A stretch of 64,000 nt of DNA from Virgibacillus_F flavescens (GCF_050574275.1 NZ_CP192260.1:1240001-1304000); one strand, 5' to 3'. Shown: positions 27,690-35,756, counted from the first letter of the stretch. The notes: generated from the letters alone by a model not told the origin. Translations and numbers: made by a program.

Positions 27690-28787
27690 TTAATAGGTGC
27701 TTTCACTGTTCGTTTGGCCGCTATCGGAAGCAGATCCAGGATTTCCACTTGTTGTAGAACTTGGTGTATCATTATTTTCATAAAGTTTAGCTGTAGTTGG
27801 ATCTATTTCCAAGTGATTTTTCAATAGTTCTTTCGTTTCTTCAAGCGACTCTTCATTCAGTTTCCAGTAATACGTATCAGTTGGCTGATAATCGGTACCT
27901 TCTAACGTCAGTGTATCAATTTCAAGGCTTCCGCCACCTGTACCGTATTGAATAAAGCTTTTCATTTCGTCGAATGTCATGTTGGTAGTCATATTCTCAC
28001 CAACCGCATCAATAATGTTATCGTATTTAAGCACGGAGTTCATGGATGTAGCTTTCTGAATAACAGACTTGATAATTTCCTGCTGCCGCTTACCGCGTTC
28101 AATATCGTTATCATAATGTCTTGTACGTGCAAGAGCAAGAGCTTCTTCACCATTTAACTGCTGTTCACCAGGCATTAGGTGGATCGCATCTTCCTTGTCT
28201 TTAGAGTTTTGTTCATATAATTCATATGGCACTTCAACCTCAATACCATCGACTGCATTCACCACATCAATAAATGCTTCGAAGTTAACTTTCACATAAT
28301 AATCAACCGGAATCTCAAGTAAATTCTCGACTGTTTCGATTGTTGCGTCTATGCCTCCATAAGCATGAGCATGGTTAATCTTCGTTTCGTACCCAACCTC
28401 AGGAATATAGACTAACGAGTCACGTGGAATACTTACTAACTTAACACTCTTTTCTTCAATGTTAAGTGTTGCAAGCATCAGCGTATCCGAGCGCGCACTG
28501 CCTTCATTATTCCGGACGTCACTTTGATCGACACCAACAATTAATACAGATACATTATCTTCCGCGGGGTCTACTGCCTGGTCGCGCAAGTCTGACTTAT
28601 CCCGACCATCATCCTGATAGGATTCTGAGAAAACAGAATCAGCTTTTGTATACAAATAAGCTGCATAAGAAAGCAAACTAATAAAAATTGCTAAAATCGG
28701 AATTAATATAAAATACGCGCGCTTGCGTAATTTTCTTTTTTTATTTCGTTTAACCATTCGGCTTTGTGTTGATTTTTGATTAGACAT
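27690..28787 (-). CDS. LytR-CpsA-Psr (LCP) family wall polymer ligase
   Basis: LCP enzymes transfer undecaprenyl-pyrophosphate-linked teichoic acid to peptidoglycan outside the cell. The 365-residue protein has a cationic N-terminus, one membrane helix at about residues 25-47 and an external LCP domain: LIVGVDQ, GSARSDTLMLATLN, KLVSIPRDSLVYIP, INHAHAYGG, VNAVDGIEVEVP and ALALARTRHYDNDIERGKRQQEII, which contain the conserved Arg and Asp residues. The tail is Ser/Thr/Gly-rich and disordered. Flanked by tagO and tagA, it is the likely WTA ligase (TagT/U/V type). AAAGGGGAAAA precedes the ATG, and a structured leader lies upstream. Confidence 0.93.
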   Translation of the reverse strand: MSNQKSTQSRMVKRNKKRKLRKRAYFILIPILAIFISLLSYAAYLYTKADSVFSESYQDDGRDKSDLRDQAVDPAEDNVSVLIVGVDQSDVRNNEGSARSDTLMLATLNIEEKSVKLVSIPRDSLVYIPEVGYETKINHAHAYGGIDATIETVENLLEIPVDYYVKVNFEAFIDVVNAVDGIEVEVPYELYEQNSKDKEDAIHLMPGEQQLNGEEALALARTRHYDNDIERGKRQQEIIKSVIQKATSMNSVLKYDNIIDAVGENMTTNMTFDEMKSFIQYGTGGGSLEIDTLTLEGTDYQPTDTYYWKLNEESLEETKELLKNHLEIDPTTAKLYENNDTPSSTTSGNPGSASDSGQTNSESTY

Positions 28788-28867
28788 ATACCATTTTCCC
28801 CTTTTATTTCGTAACGTTTGAATTAACGTTTAGAACAAACTATATTAAGAATACACTAAGTTAGAAA

Positions 28868-28962
28868 ACTCGGCTTCTCGCCAAGCCTTTAAGACGTAAG
28901 CTTTAGTTGCACTTATGCAGTAAGAAAGGATTTACTTTCTTGCCTGGCAAAAAATTGCATAC
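28868..28962 (-). ncRNA. Structured 5' leader upstream of the LCP gene (riboswitch-like)
   Basis: Downstream of a good minus-strand promoter the transcript would start near 28962 and contain consecutive hairpins: GCCAGGC, AAGAAAG/CTTTCTT (28922-28941), TGCA-TAAG-TGCA (28908-28919) and GGCTTGGCGAGAAGCC (28872-28887). The LCP start is 80 bases further on. Segments such as AACTAAAGCTTACGTCTTAAAGGC and the closing AAGCCGAGTT faintly recall cyclic-di-GMP-I (GEMM) riboswitches, but the GACGCAAAGC core is not present, so the identity is open. Confidence 0.35.
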
Positions 28963-28968
28963 CCCAAA

Positions 28969-28996
28969 TTTATAAAATTTATGCATTGATTTACAA
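28969..28996 (-). promoter_or_regulatory. Sigma-A type promoter of the LCP gene
   Basis: On the minus strand TTGTAA (28996-28991) and TATAAA (28974-28969) are separated by 16 bp. It predicts a 5' leader of about 175 nt, which contains the hairpins listed separately. The plus-strand promoter of tagA must also lie in this 355-bp divergent region; TATACT near 29088 is a candidate. Confidence 0.55.
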
Positions 28997-29142
28997 AACA
29001 TTAACCTTTATTTTACTATGAATTTACATTTTCGTAAATTAATATTTTATTACAATTCTGTTAGAAACAGTTACAATTATACTGGTGTTAGTAATATAGA
29101 CGTTTTAAAAAGGTAAAACGTTTCATTGAAAGGTTGCTTAAT

Positions 29143-29865
29143 ATGAATAAAAACGTATCAATAATGGATGTTAGCTTTCTTAATACCACACAAAGGGAAT
29201 TTCTGGATAGTTATATTTTTCCAGCGTTAAAAAGACAGGAACGATGTTTTGTCGTTACGGCTAACCCTGAAATTGTGATGAAAACACGCGAGGATCAGGA
29301 TTACAAAAAGGCAATCAATAAAGCGGATTACGTTATCCCCGATGGAATTGGGATTATAATGGCGGCAAAATTTATGAAACAACCGTTGCAGGAAAGAGTT
29401 GCCGGCTCCGATTTAACCTTTGAATTATTAGAATATGCAGAGCGACAAGGTCTAAGCTGTTATTTTCTGGGAGCAACCGAGGAGGTAAATAAAAAAGTGG
29501 TTGCCAACATAACGCAGCAATATCCTAAGCTAAAAATTGCCGGCCGTCATCATGGTTTTTTTGATATGGAGGATGCTGGAATTGTCGATGAGGTTAAACA
29601 TGCTCATCCGGATATTGTATTTACAGCGCTTGGACTGCCGCGCCAGGAGAAGTGGATTGCCAGTCACGTGGATCAGTTTGAAAAAGGATTGTTTATCGGT
29701 ATCGGTGGTGTGTTCGACATAATTGCTGGGGAATTGAAGCGCGCACCTGCCATGTGGATTCGGCTAAACTTGGAATGGCTGTACCGATTGATCAAGCAGC
29801 CGTGGCGTTTTATGCGGATATTGAAAGTGTTTGAATTTATGCTGCGAGTTGTGTTGCGGCGGTAG
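29143..29865 (+). CDS. tagA: UDP-ManNAc:GlcNAc-PP-undecaprenol ManNAc transferase
   Basis: TagA adds ManNAc to GlcNAc-PP-undecaprenol, completing the WTA linkage disaccharide at the inner membrane face. The 240-residue protein shows the WecG/TagA/CpsF family motifs: VTANPEIVMK with the catalytic Asp region YVIPDGIGI, LPQERVAGSD-like PLQERVAGSDL, FLGATEEV, ALGLPRQEKWI, GIGGVFDIIAGELKRAP and a basic amphipathic C-terminus (RLIKQPWRFMRI) that docks to the membrane. I place the start at 29143 because GAAAGG lies nine bases before it. A 21-bp repeat array begins about 70 bp downstream. Confidence 0.94.
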   Translation: MNKNVSIMDVSFLNTTQREFLDSYIFPALKRQERCFVVTANPEIVMKTREDQDYKKAINKADYVIPDGIGIIMAAKFMKQPLQERVAGSDLTFELLEYAERQGLSCYFLGATEEVNKKVVANITQQYPKLKIAGRHHGFFDMEDAGIVDEVKHAHPDIVFTALGLPRQEKWIASHVDQFEKGLFIGIGGVFDIIAGELKRAPAMWIRLNLEWLYRLIKQPWRFMRILKVFEFMLRVVLRR

Positions 29866-29933
29866 AATCGGTTGGTTTTGGTGGTTGGGGGTTTGTGGGT
29901 GAGTCGGGGTTTGGGTGTTGTATGGCGTGGTTG

Positions 29934-30122
29934 GCGCGCGACTTTTGATATGGAGTGCGCGAATTCTGCTGGGTGGTGCGCGATTTCTGGGACTTCGCGC
30001 GCGATTGTGGCTGGTTAGTGCGCGACTTCTGGCAATGACTGCGCGATTTCACTTAATTGGTGCGCGATTTTTAATTTAAGTTGCGCGAATAACCTGTTTC
30101 AATGCGAGTTTCAGGAATGGGA
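29934..30122 (+). repeat. 21-bp periodic GTGCGCGA array B (9 units)
   Basis: Units begin at 29934, 29955, 29976, 29997, 30018, 30039, 30060, 30081 and 30102, exactly 21 bp apart. Cores are (G/T)(T/C)GCGCGA followed by variable bases; the last is worn down to ATGCGAGT. It starts after tagA and ends about 115 bp before the NERD-domain gene. Its orientation is opposite to that of array C on the other side of that gene, so the two arrays face each other across it. Confidence 0.9.
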
Positions 30123-30237
30123 CGGACGATTGACATTTATCAAAATCAATTTAATAAAAAGCAATCCTATTAATTCATTTTTATGATAAAATTATTTCAT
30201 AGAAGCACTTCGCTTCAATAAAATAAAGGAGTAAAAA

Positions 30238-31185
30238 ATGATAATAAAAAAACGGACAACCCCGATTGATATCGCCAAGTTAGAAGCAGCAATCCCCAGA
30301 CTGCCGGTGAGTTATCGTAATCGCTTAGAGAAACAGCTTGTAATTAGACATAAAGGTTATAACGGCGAGTTGAAAGTCGACCGCTATACGGAAGCAATGT
30401 TGGCCCACAACTTTACTATTCTTCACGATGTATACCTCTACAACAAAGGATGTTCCTTTCAAATTGATACCCTCATTATTGGTTCCCATTGTATTTTCGT
30501 GGTTGAAATTAAGGACTACTCCGGTACAATTTTATTTAATTTCACGACGAATCAATTTACGCGTATTTTCAACCATTCAGAAACAAGTTTTCGAAACCCC
30601 ATCATTCAATCCACTACAAATAAACATCAACTTACTCAATGGCTCGAAGCACATAACTTCACAAGTATTCCAATTTTTTCACTAGTTGCTATAGCAGATC
30701 CTGGTACGATTTTAAAGATTTTTCCGGAGGATTTTGATATATCAAATGTCGTTATGCATGGCGAGTATTTGCCGCATCGGATTATGAAGATAGATGAAGA
30801 GTTCAGTAAGGAAAAAAGACTACTTCATCAAAAAATTGGTGCGGTAATCTTAAAAAACTGTGAGGTTTTTAATTCGGATTTCATTATTGAAAGTGGTATT
30901 GATCCTCGCCATTTGCAATAGGGAGTTCAATGTTTTAACTGCATGAAATTTGGTATGACTCGAAAGCACAGTGGTTGGACTTGCACTAACTGCAACAGTA
31001 TGTCAAAAGATGCTCACGAGAAGACGATAAATGATTACTTATTAATTGTAAAACCTTCTATTACAAATAAGGAAGCACGAAAATTATTAATGCTTACCTC
31101 CCGCAGTACAGCAACAAGAATATTGAAGGCGTCCAATCTAACGTATGATAAATATCGAAAACACTGGGTTAGAAAAAATAGTTAA
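30238..31185 (+). pseudogene. NERD-domain protein interrupted by an in-frame TAG
   Basis: The frame encodes an N-terminal NERD (nuclease-related) domain: KGYNGELKVDRYTEA, FTILHDVYLY, FQIDTLIIGSHCIFVVEIKDYSG with the putative D-ExK nuclease residues, and FRNPIIQ. Codon 228 is TAG (30919-30921). The same frame then continues without a shift into GVQCFNCMKFGM, a Cys4 zinc ribbon (CFNC...CTNC), and a C-terminal winged-helix-like segment ending KYRKHWVRKNS. The intact paralogue at 59523 has the same order and reads CGVQCPTCG across the junction, which shows that the stop is a nonsense change. Readthrough, or a functional truncated 227-residue protein, is possible. AAAGGAG precedes the ATG. Confidence 0.8.
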
Positions 31186-31215
31186 CAAAGGTCAATCGTA
31201 AAGTATCACATGAAA

Positions 31216-31509
31216 TCGCGCACACTCAGCCAGAAGTCGCGCGCCCATTACGTCGAATCGCGCACACACCGCCAGAAGTCGCGCACGCATCACGTCGAAT
31301 CGCGCACACTCAGCCAGAAGTCGCGCATCCATTACGTCGAATCGAGCACACACAGCCAAAAGTCGCGCACGCATCACGTCGAATCGCGCACACTCAGCCA
31401 GAAGTCGCGCACCCATTACGTCGAATCGCGCACACACAGCCAAAAATCGCGCAGCACCTATCGGAAAACGCGCATACCCAAGGCCGAATCGAACATCACC
31501 GACCACAAA
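31216..31509 (-). repeat. 21-bp periodic GTGCGCGA array C (14 units, inverted)
   Basis: Read on the plus strand the core is TCGCGCAC, the complement of that in arrays A, B and D. Units start every 21 bp from 31216 to 31489 without indel. Here the spacers also repeat: CAGCCAGAAG alternates with CATTACGTCGAA or CATCACGTCGAA, giving a 42-bp and an 84-bp higher-order period over the first ten units. That suggests recent tandem expansion. The last three units are diverged. It lies between the broken NERD gene and the Nramp-like gene. Confidence 0.92.
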
Positions 31510-31573
31510 AAATAATCCGTCTGGAACGATAGTCCGATTTATCCGAATTATGGTTCTTTTGAAAACGCTATTA

Positions 31574-31582
31574 TGCTATAAT
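31574..31582 (+). promoter_or_regulatory. Extended -10 promoter of the Nramp-like gene
   Basis: TGCTATAAT is a consensus -10 with the TGn extension, about 50 bp upstream of the start codon; TTCTTT 17 bp upstream is a poor -35, as is common with extended -10 promoters. Confidence 0.5.
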
Positions 31583-31632
31583 CAACCAAATTCTGCGTAC
31601 AGTGCCTGTACTAGAAAATGGAGGTTGATTAG

Positions 31633-32922
31633 ATGGATAAAGATGGAGTAAAACATGATAATTTAACAACGAGTCCTGGTTCTCCTAAGCCGCCGACTAC
31701 GTTTAAAGGGAAGATGAAAGCGGTCGGTCCGGGTTTTGTTACTGCTGCTACTGGTGTAGGTACTGGTGATCTGATAGCTGCGCTTGTTGCTGGTGCTGCA
31801 TTTGGTACTACGTTAGCGTGGGCAATTTTACTTGGTTCTGTTTTTAAGTTTTACTTTACGGAAGGGATGGGTCGCTGGCAGTTAGCTACTGGAACAACGA
31901 TTCTTGAAGGATGGCACTCGTTAGGTAAGTGGGCAACTAGTTACTTTGGTGTTTATTCCATTCTATGGGGTTTCAGCTATGGTGCCGCAGCGATGTCCAC
32001 CAGTGCGATTATGATGGTGACGATGTTTCCGATCATGCCTTTGTGGGCATGGGCGGTTATCCATGGTTTAGCAGGTATGGCACTCGTTCTATTCGGTAAA
32101 TATAAAGTGTTTGAAAAAGTAATGATGATCATGATTGGCGTTATGTTTGTCACAGTGGTCGGTTCAGCAATCATTCTTCTTCCGGATATTGGAAATATTC
32201 TTAGTGGATTTGTGCCGCGTACTGGAGATAGTTCGATGCTGCTCGTTTTGGGTCTGCTTGGTGGAGTCGGTGGCACCATTACAATGGCTTCATACGGTTA
32301 CTGGATTCGGGAAAAGAATTGGGAAGGAAAGACATGGGTTCCTATGATGCGAATGGACTCTGCTGTGGGTTACACAATAACTGCGATTTTCACATTATCC
32401 CTGCTAATTGTTGGTGCTGAGTTTCTTTATGGAACGGGAATTGAAATTGGTGGTGAAGAAGGATTAGTTACTCTGTCAGGTTTATTCAGTGAAGAATTTG
32501 GCTCATTTGCTCGTTGGATGTTTCTAATTGGCGCCTGGTCTGCAGCATTTTCGTCACTCTTAGGTGTGTGGAATGGTGTCCCATACTTATTCGCTGATTT
32601 TGTTCGATTAGTTCGGAATAAAGGGGAGCAATCAGATAAACCTGTATCAAGTAAGGATCCAGCATATCGTGCATACCTTCTTTGGTTAACGTTTCCTCCG
32701 ATGCTGCTATTATTCTTTGGTAAGCCGGTATTTCTAGTAATTCTTTATGGTGCGCTTGGAGCGTTGTTTATGCCATTTTTGGCTATAACGCTGCTTTACT
32801 TGTTAAATTCGAATCGCGTTGGTAAGGACTTCAAGAATGGTTGGATAGCAAATATCGTCCTAACAGGATGTGTGCTCGTGTTTGGGTACCTCGGAATTAT
32901 TCAGCTAATGGATATGTTTTAA
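31633..32922 (+). CDS. Nramp-related divalent metal transporter with altered metal-site motifs
   Basis: A 429-residue membrane protein with about 11 hydrophobic segments and Nramp-family layout: MKAVGPGFVTAATGVGTGDL aligns with the first membrane helix and YGYWIREK follows the sixth. Canonical Nramp proteins carry DPGN in TM1 and MPHN in TM6 as metal ligands; here these positions read TGVGTGDL and TMASYGY. It is therefore a divergent member and its substrate is uncertain. It has its own promoter and terminator. A GGAGG binding site (AAAATGGAGGTTGATTAG) precedes the ATG. Confidence 0.8.
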   Translation: MDKDGVKHDNLTTSPGSPKPPTTFKGKMKAVGPGFVTAATGVGTGDLIAALVAGAAFGTTLAWAILLGSVFKFYFTEGMGRWQLATGTTILEGWHSLGKWATSYFGVYSILWGFSYGAAAMSTSAIMMVTMFPIMPLWAWAVIHGLAGMALVLFGKYKVFEKVMMIMIGVMFVTVVGSAIILLPDIGNILSGFVPRTGDSSMLLVLGLLGGVGGTITMASYGYWIREKNWEGKTWVPMMRMDSAVGYTITAIFTLSLLIVGAEFLYGTGIEIGGEEGLVTLSGLFSEEFGSFARWMFLIGAWSAAFSSLLGVWNGVPYLFADFVRLVRNKGEQSDKPVSSKDPAYRAYLLWLTFPPMLLLFFGKPVFLVILYGALGALFMPFLAITLLYLLNSNRVGKDFKNGWIANIVLTGCVLVFGYLGIIQLMDMF

Positions 32923-32928
32923 TGGCAG

Positions 32929-32960
32929 AGGTGCAGACTCACAATGGTCTGCACCTTATT
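32929..32960 (+). terminator. Rho-independent terminator
   Basis: Stem AGGTGCAGAC / GTCTGCACCT with loop TCACAATG and a following TT-rich run. A closely similar hairpin occurs at 40285-40320. Confidence 0.8.
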
Positions 32961-33041
32961 TCTGGTAATCTTTAAGTTAATTTAATCGATCTTACCATTT
33001 CCACTATTTCAATATACTGTATGAATTATTATGCGTTTCAC

Positions 33042-33059
33042 TTCCCCTTATTAGGGGAA
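33042..33059. promoter_or_regulatory. Perfect short palindrome, possible operator
   Basis: TTCCCCTTATTAGGGGAA is a 7-bp perfect inverted repeat with a 4-base loop, about 50 bp upstream of a small membrane protein gene. It has no following T run, so it is not a typical terminator. Confidence 0.3.
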
Positions 33060-33108
33060 ATGGCGAATTAACTAACAATTCGCTAAATATTAAGTGCTTG
33101 GAGGTTAG

Positions 33109-33300
33109 ATGATGAACATAAATAGATTGTACCTGGTGATAGGTATTTTAGGTACAGTTATTATTTTAACCATTGGCGTTACGGATTTTATAGATGATGG
33201 TGGATCCACAATTTTTAGAAGTCTGCTTTCGGTCTTTGTATTATGGTTTGCGGTTTGGTTAAAGTTCAAGCAGAGTAAAAAATTCAGAAAAAATGAATAA
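33109..33300 (+). CDS. Small two-helix membrane protein (63 aa)
   Basis: The product has two hydrophobic helices (LYLVIGILGTVIILTIGV and FRSLLSVFVLWFAVWLKF) joined by a short acidic loop DFIDDGGST, and a basic tail. TTGGAGGTTAG lies directly before a double ATG. A second, damaged copy follows 150 bp downstream. I do not know the family; proteins like this are common in Bacillaceae and unassigned. Confidence 0.65.
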   Translation: MMNINRLYLVIGILGTVIILTIGVTDFIDDGGSTIFRSLLSVFVLWFAVWLKFKQSKKFRKNE

Positions 33301-33452
33301 TATCTGATTTCCAAAGTTACACTCGCAGCAGTTTATTTTTTAATTTATTTTACACCTTTAGCAAGTGTGCAATTTTTTGCGTTTTATATTCCAAAATTAA
33401 GGAAATAGAAAAATAATTACCAAATTCTAAATATTAAATAATGGGGAGTTAG

Positions 33453-33646
33453 ATGATGAATAAAAAAATTGGATGCTAGTTTTGGGTATTGTGGGAACTA
33501 TTATTATTTTGACCATTGGCATTACGGACTATATGGATAACGGCGGTTCTACCCTTTTTAGATGTTTAATCACGGTAGTTGTTATATGGTTTGCAGTCAC
33601 TGCTACGTTCAAGCGAAGTAAAAGGAACAAAGTAAAAGAAGGATAA
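33453..33646 (+). pseudogene. Frameshifted copy of the 63-aa membrane protein
   Basis: After GGGGAGTTAG and a double ATG, the first codons read MMNKK and then run into TAG within nine codons. One base lower, the frame continues as WMLVLGIVGTIIILTIGITD, MDNGGSTLFRCL and VIWFAVTATFKRSKR, matching its upstream neighbour residue for residue. The loss of one A from an eight-A run at 33462-33468 explains the break. It may be decay, slippage-based switching or a sequencing error in the homopolymer. Confidence 0.7.
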
Positions 33647-33848
33647 TTGTTCTGCAATGGTTGCACTCGCGGTCAGTTAATTTAGTTGCCAAGTTCAAAG
33701 CCAAAATGCAGCACTAAAAATTCTCTTTAAAAATAGTTTTTATCCAAAGTTAGTATTTACAGGTTGTTGAGAAACTCTCTCGGCAGTCTATTTTTTTTGA
33801 TTTACTTTATTCCTTTCAAAAGGCGGATTAGTGCTAAAAATGAAGAAG

Positions 33849-33890
33849 ACTGTCACGGACCTAACCGAGATAAGTTAGATGTCTGGCAGT
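33849..33890 (-). terminator. Possible terminator of the 55-aa gene
   Basis: On the minus strand ACTGCCAGAC...CTAAC can pair with GGTTAG-GTC...GACAGT just after the stop codon of the following small gene, with a T-rich run (CATTTTTA) further on. The stem is imperfect. Confidence 0.35.
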
Positions 33891-33900
33891 TTATTTTCGT

Positions 33901-34068
33901 TCATTTTTTTTTAGTAAATATTTTTCTTATAACAGTAAGAACTACAATAACTGTAGCTGCAATTAGACCTGCTTTTAAAGCTTTATCCTCGATGGAAAAG
34001 AAAATGATTAAAGCAATTACTGCAGCGACTAACCCCGCAACTAATGAATGATACAACTTATTGTTCAT
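33901..34068 (-). CDS. Small two-helix membrane protein (55 aa)
   Basis: A minus-strand frame encodes MNNKLYHSLVAGLVAAVIAL, IIFFSIEDKA and a second helix (GLIAATVIVVLTVI) ending in RKIFTKKK. The TTTAGGAGAG site is 12 bases before the ATG. The two helices separated by a short acidic turn resemble the layout of the 63-residue protein nearby, though the sequences differ. Its function is unknown. Confidence 0.5.
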   Translation of the reverse strand: MNNKLYHSLVAGLVAAVIALIIFFSIEDKALKAGLIAATVIVVLTVIRKIFTKKK

Positions 34069-34177
34069 CAAGTAACATCTCTCCTAAAGCTATTTATGTC
34101 GAAATTAATTAAACCAAGGCATTGTGAAATAGACTGGGTGTGCAGTTAATAAATCTGTGACATCCATTACACGTCTA

Positions 34178-34301
34178 GAGATTGGAGCGGATGACAGTCG
34201 ACTCCTGGGGGAGGAAAGGCATAGGTGAGACCCCGGAGTGCGACAGCACGAGGAGGCTCACCAGCCGCCCGCGGAAAGCGACTGTCATCCGCGGAAATCT
34301 C
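34178..34301. repeat. Palindromic interspersed element, copy 2 (divergent subtype)
   Basis: A long palindrome with arms GAGATTGGAGCGGATGACAG and its partner CTGTCATCCGCGGAAATCTC encloses GACTCCTGGGGGAGGAAAGG and CCCGCGGAAAGCG. The centre is related to the other three copies (TCCCGCAGGAGTC / CGCTTTCCGCGGG), but the outer arms are different and the CTGAAAAAG outer ends are missing. It contains no gene. Confidence 0.65.
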
Positions 34302-34611
34302 ATTGCTATTACACCGAGGTTTATTTCCGGAGTGGAAAACACTCACATCGCAGTATAGAGATATTGTGTCAACTACGAAAATTTAACTGTTTCAGGAAGC
34401 ACTTACTTATTTCAGTCTGTGAAAGCTGAATTAATCTGCTTCTAAAGACGAACAAAAAGCAACGACATATGCAGGATGATCTTAGAAAAATGATACAAAC
34501 TTACTAGTCAATTATAAACTTTTTCCACCATCCCCAAACTTTATTTACTCTACCTTACCTCTCATCCTACCCAAATCTCAAAAAACAAAAGTGTTTTTGA
34601 AATGCTTAAAC
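34302..34611. other. Non-coding stretch with no recognised feature
   Basis: No reading frame with a ribosome binding site, no strong hairpin and no repeat was recognised between the palindromic element and the duplicated promoter region of the first peptide transporter operon. Confidence 0.5.
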
Positions 34612-34615
34612 TACA

Positions 34616-34763
34616 TTTATATACAAAGTGAAACCTTTTCTGGTGATAATTGGCATTTATGAAAGCGTTTTATGAAATTAATAATATTTATGTCGAAAAA
34701 TGTATTGACTTTAAATTTTAAATTGAGTAGTATATTGATAACATATAAAATAGTTTGAAAACT
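34616..34763 (+). promoter_or_regulatory. Promoter region of peptide transporter operon 1 with cre-like and CodY-like sites
   Basis: TTGACT (34705-34710) and TAGTAT (34728-34733) with a 17-bp spacer form the promoter. TGAAAGCGTTT at 34660-34670 resembles a CcpA cre half. AATAGTTTGAAAACT at 34749-34763 fits the CodY box in about 11 of 15 positions and sits at the expected transcript start, a repressing position. The block, including ATACAAAGTGAAACC near 34621, is duplicated with identical spacing before the second operon (40878-41021). Confidence 0.6.
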
Positions 34764-34793
34764 ACAATAATGATTTGGGGCAGGGGGGATATT

Positions 34794-35735
34794 ATGGTTG
34801 GTTTGATTGTGAGGAGAATGCTGCAACTCGTTTTATTGCTGTTAGGTATCTCCTTCTTAGTATTTATGAGTATGCATATAGCGCCTGGTGATCCTGCAAC
34901 TATTATTGGCGGACCGACTGCGAGCGCGTCAGACCTGGAAGCGATTCGAGCAGATTTGGGATTGGACAGAAGTGTTCTTGTTCAGTATTTCGATTACTTG
35001 GGCGGAATTATTCAAGGTGATTTCGGCTACTCCTACCAAACGGGTCAGTCGGTAACGGATGCGATTTTATCACGGTTTCCAAACACAATTGTTCTTGCTA
35101 CTGCAAGTATGGTCGTGGCGATAGTTATTGGAATTGTAGCTGGAATTATTGCAGCTATTAAGCAGAATTCATGGATTGATATGACGAGTACGACGTTTTC
35201 GTTAGCAGGTGTTTCGATTCCCAACTTTTGGTTGGGTACCATGTTAATTCTTATTTTTTCGGTGCAGCTGCAGTGGCTTCCGGTAGGTGGATTAAATGCT
35301 CCATTGTTTAGCGTCGAAGGTATAAAAGAATTAATATTGCCAGCTATCACACTAGGTACTGCTTCGGCTGCGTTAATAGCTCGAATGAGCCGTTCGGCAA
35401 TGCTTGAAGTAATTAAATCAGATTACATTCGAACCGCGAAAGCGAAGGGTGTCCGGAGCAGGTCAGTCATTTGGATCCATGCTTTACGGAACGCGATGAT
35501 TCCGGTAATTACGGTTATTGGAATTAACTTTGGGGCGTTGCTTGGCGGTACCATTATTACGGAACAGGTATTTGCGATTAACGGTATCGGCAGATTAATG
35601 ATCGATGCAATTGCAGCTAGAGACTTTCCAGTTGTTCAAGGTACGGTCTTGTTAGTAGCAGCTATTTTTGTCCTGGTAAATTTAATAGTAGATATCATTT
35701 ATGCGATTATTGACCCTCGAATTACGTACAACTAA
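34794..35735 (+). CDS. Peptide ABC transporter permease (DppB/GsiC type), operon 1
   Basis: First permease of a five-gene importer. The 313-residue protein has six membrane helices and the DppB/OppB N-terminus (RRMLQLVLLLLGISFLVF, then APGDPA), with the EAA loop ARMSRSAMLEVIKSDYIRTAKAKG that contacts the ATPases and a DPRITYN end. It forms the channel with the next gene product. I start at ATG 34794, which has a GGGGGG purine run upstream; the frame is open 13 codons further. The order permease, permease, binding protein, ATPase, ATPase is typical. Confidence 0.92.
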   Translation: MVGLIVRRMLQLVLLLLGISFLVFMSMHIAPGDPATIIGGPTASASDLEAIRADLGLDRSVLVQYFDYLGGIIQGDFGYSYQTGQSVTDAILSRFPNTIVLATASMVVAIVIGIVAGIIAAIKQNSWIDMTSTTFSLAGVSIPNFWLGTMLILIFSVQLQWLPVGGLNAPLFSVEGIKELILPAITLGTASAALIARMSRSAMLEVIKSDYIRTAKAKGVRSRSVIWIHALRNAMIPVITVIGINFGALLGGTIITEQVFAINGIGRLMIDAIAARDFPVVQGTVLLVAAIFVLVNLIVDIIYAIIDPRITYN

Positions 35736-35756
35736 AGCTGAGAGGAGGTAGAGTTA

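Noticed and set aside
28868..28962. Confident cyclic-di-GMP-I riboswitch call
   Set aside because: Only scattered similarity was seen; the GACGCAAAGC core and tetraloop-receptor pattern are missing, so I report only a structured leader.
31216..31509. CRISPR array
   Set aside because: The repeat core is only 8-10 bp and the step is 21 bp, too short for CRISPR; spacers recur in order in array C, and no cas genes are present.
33764..34051. 95-codon plus-strand frame
   Set aside because: It lacks a ribosome binding site, its translation is of unusual composition, and the minus strand of part of this region carries a better supported 55-residue gene.
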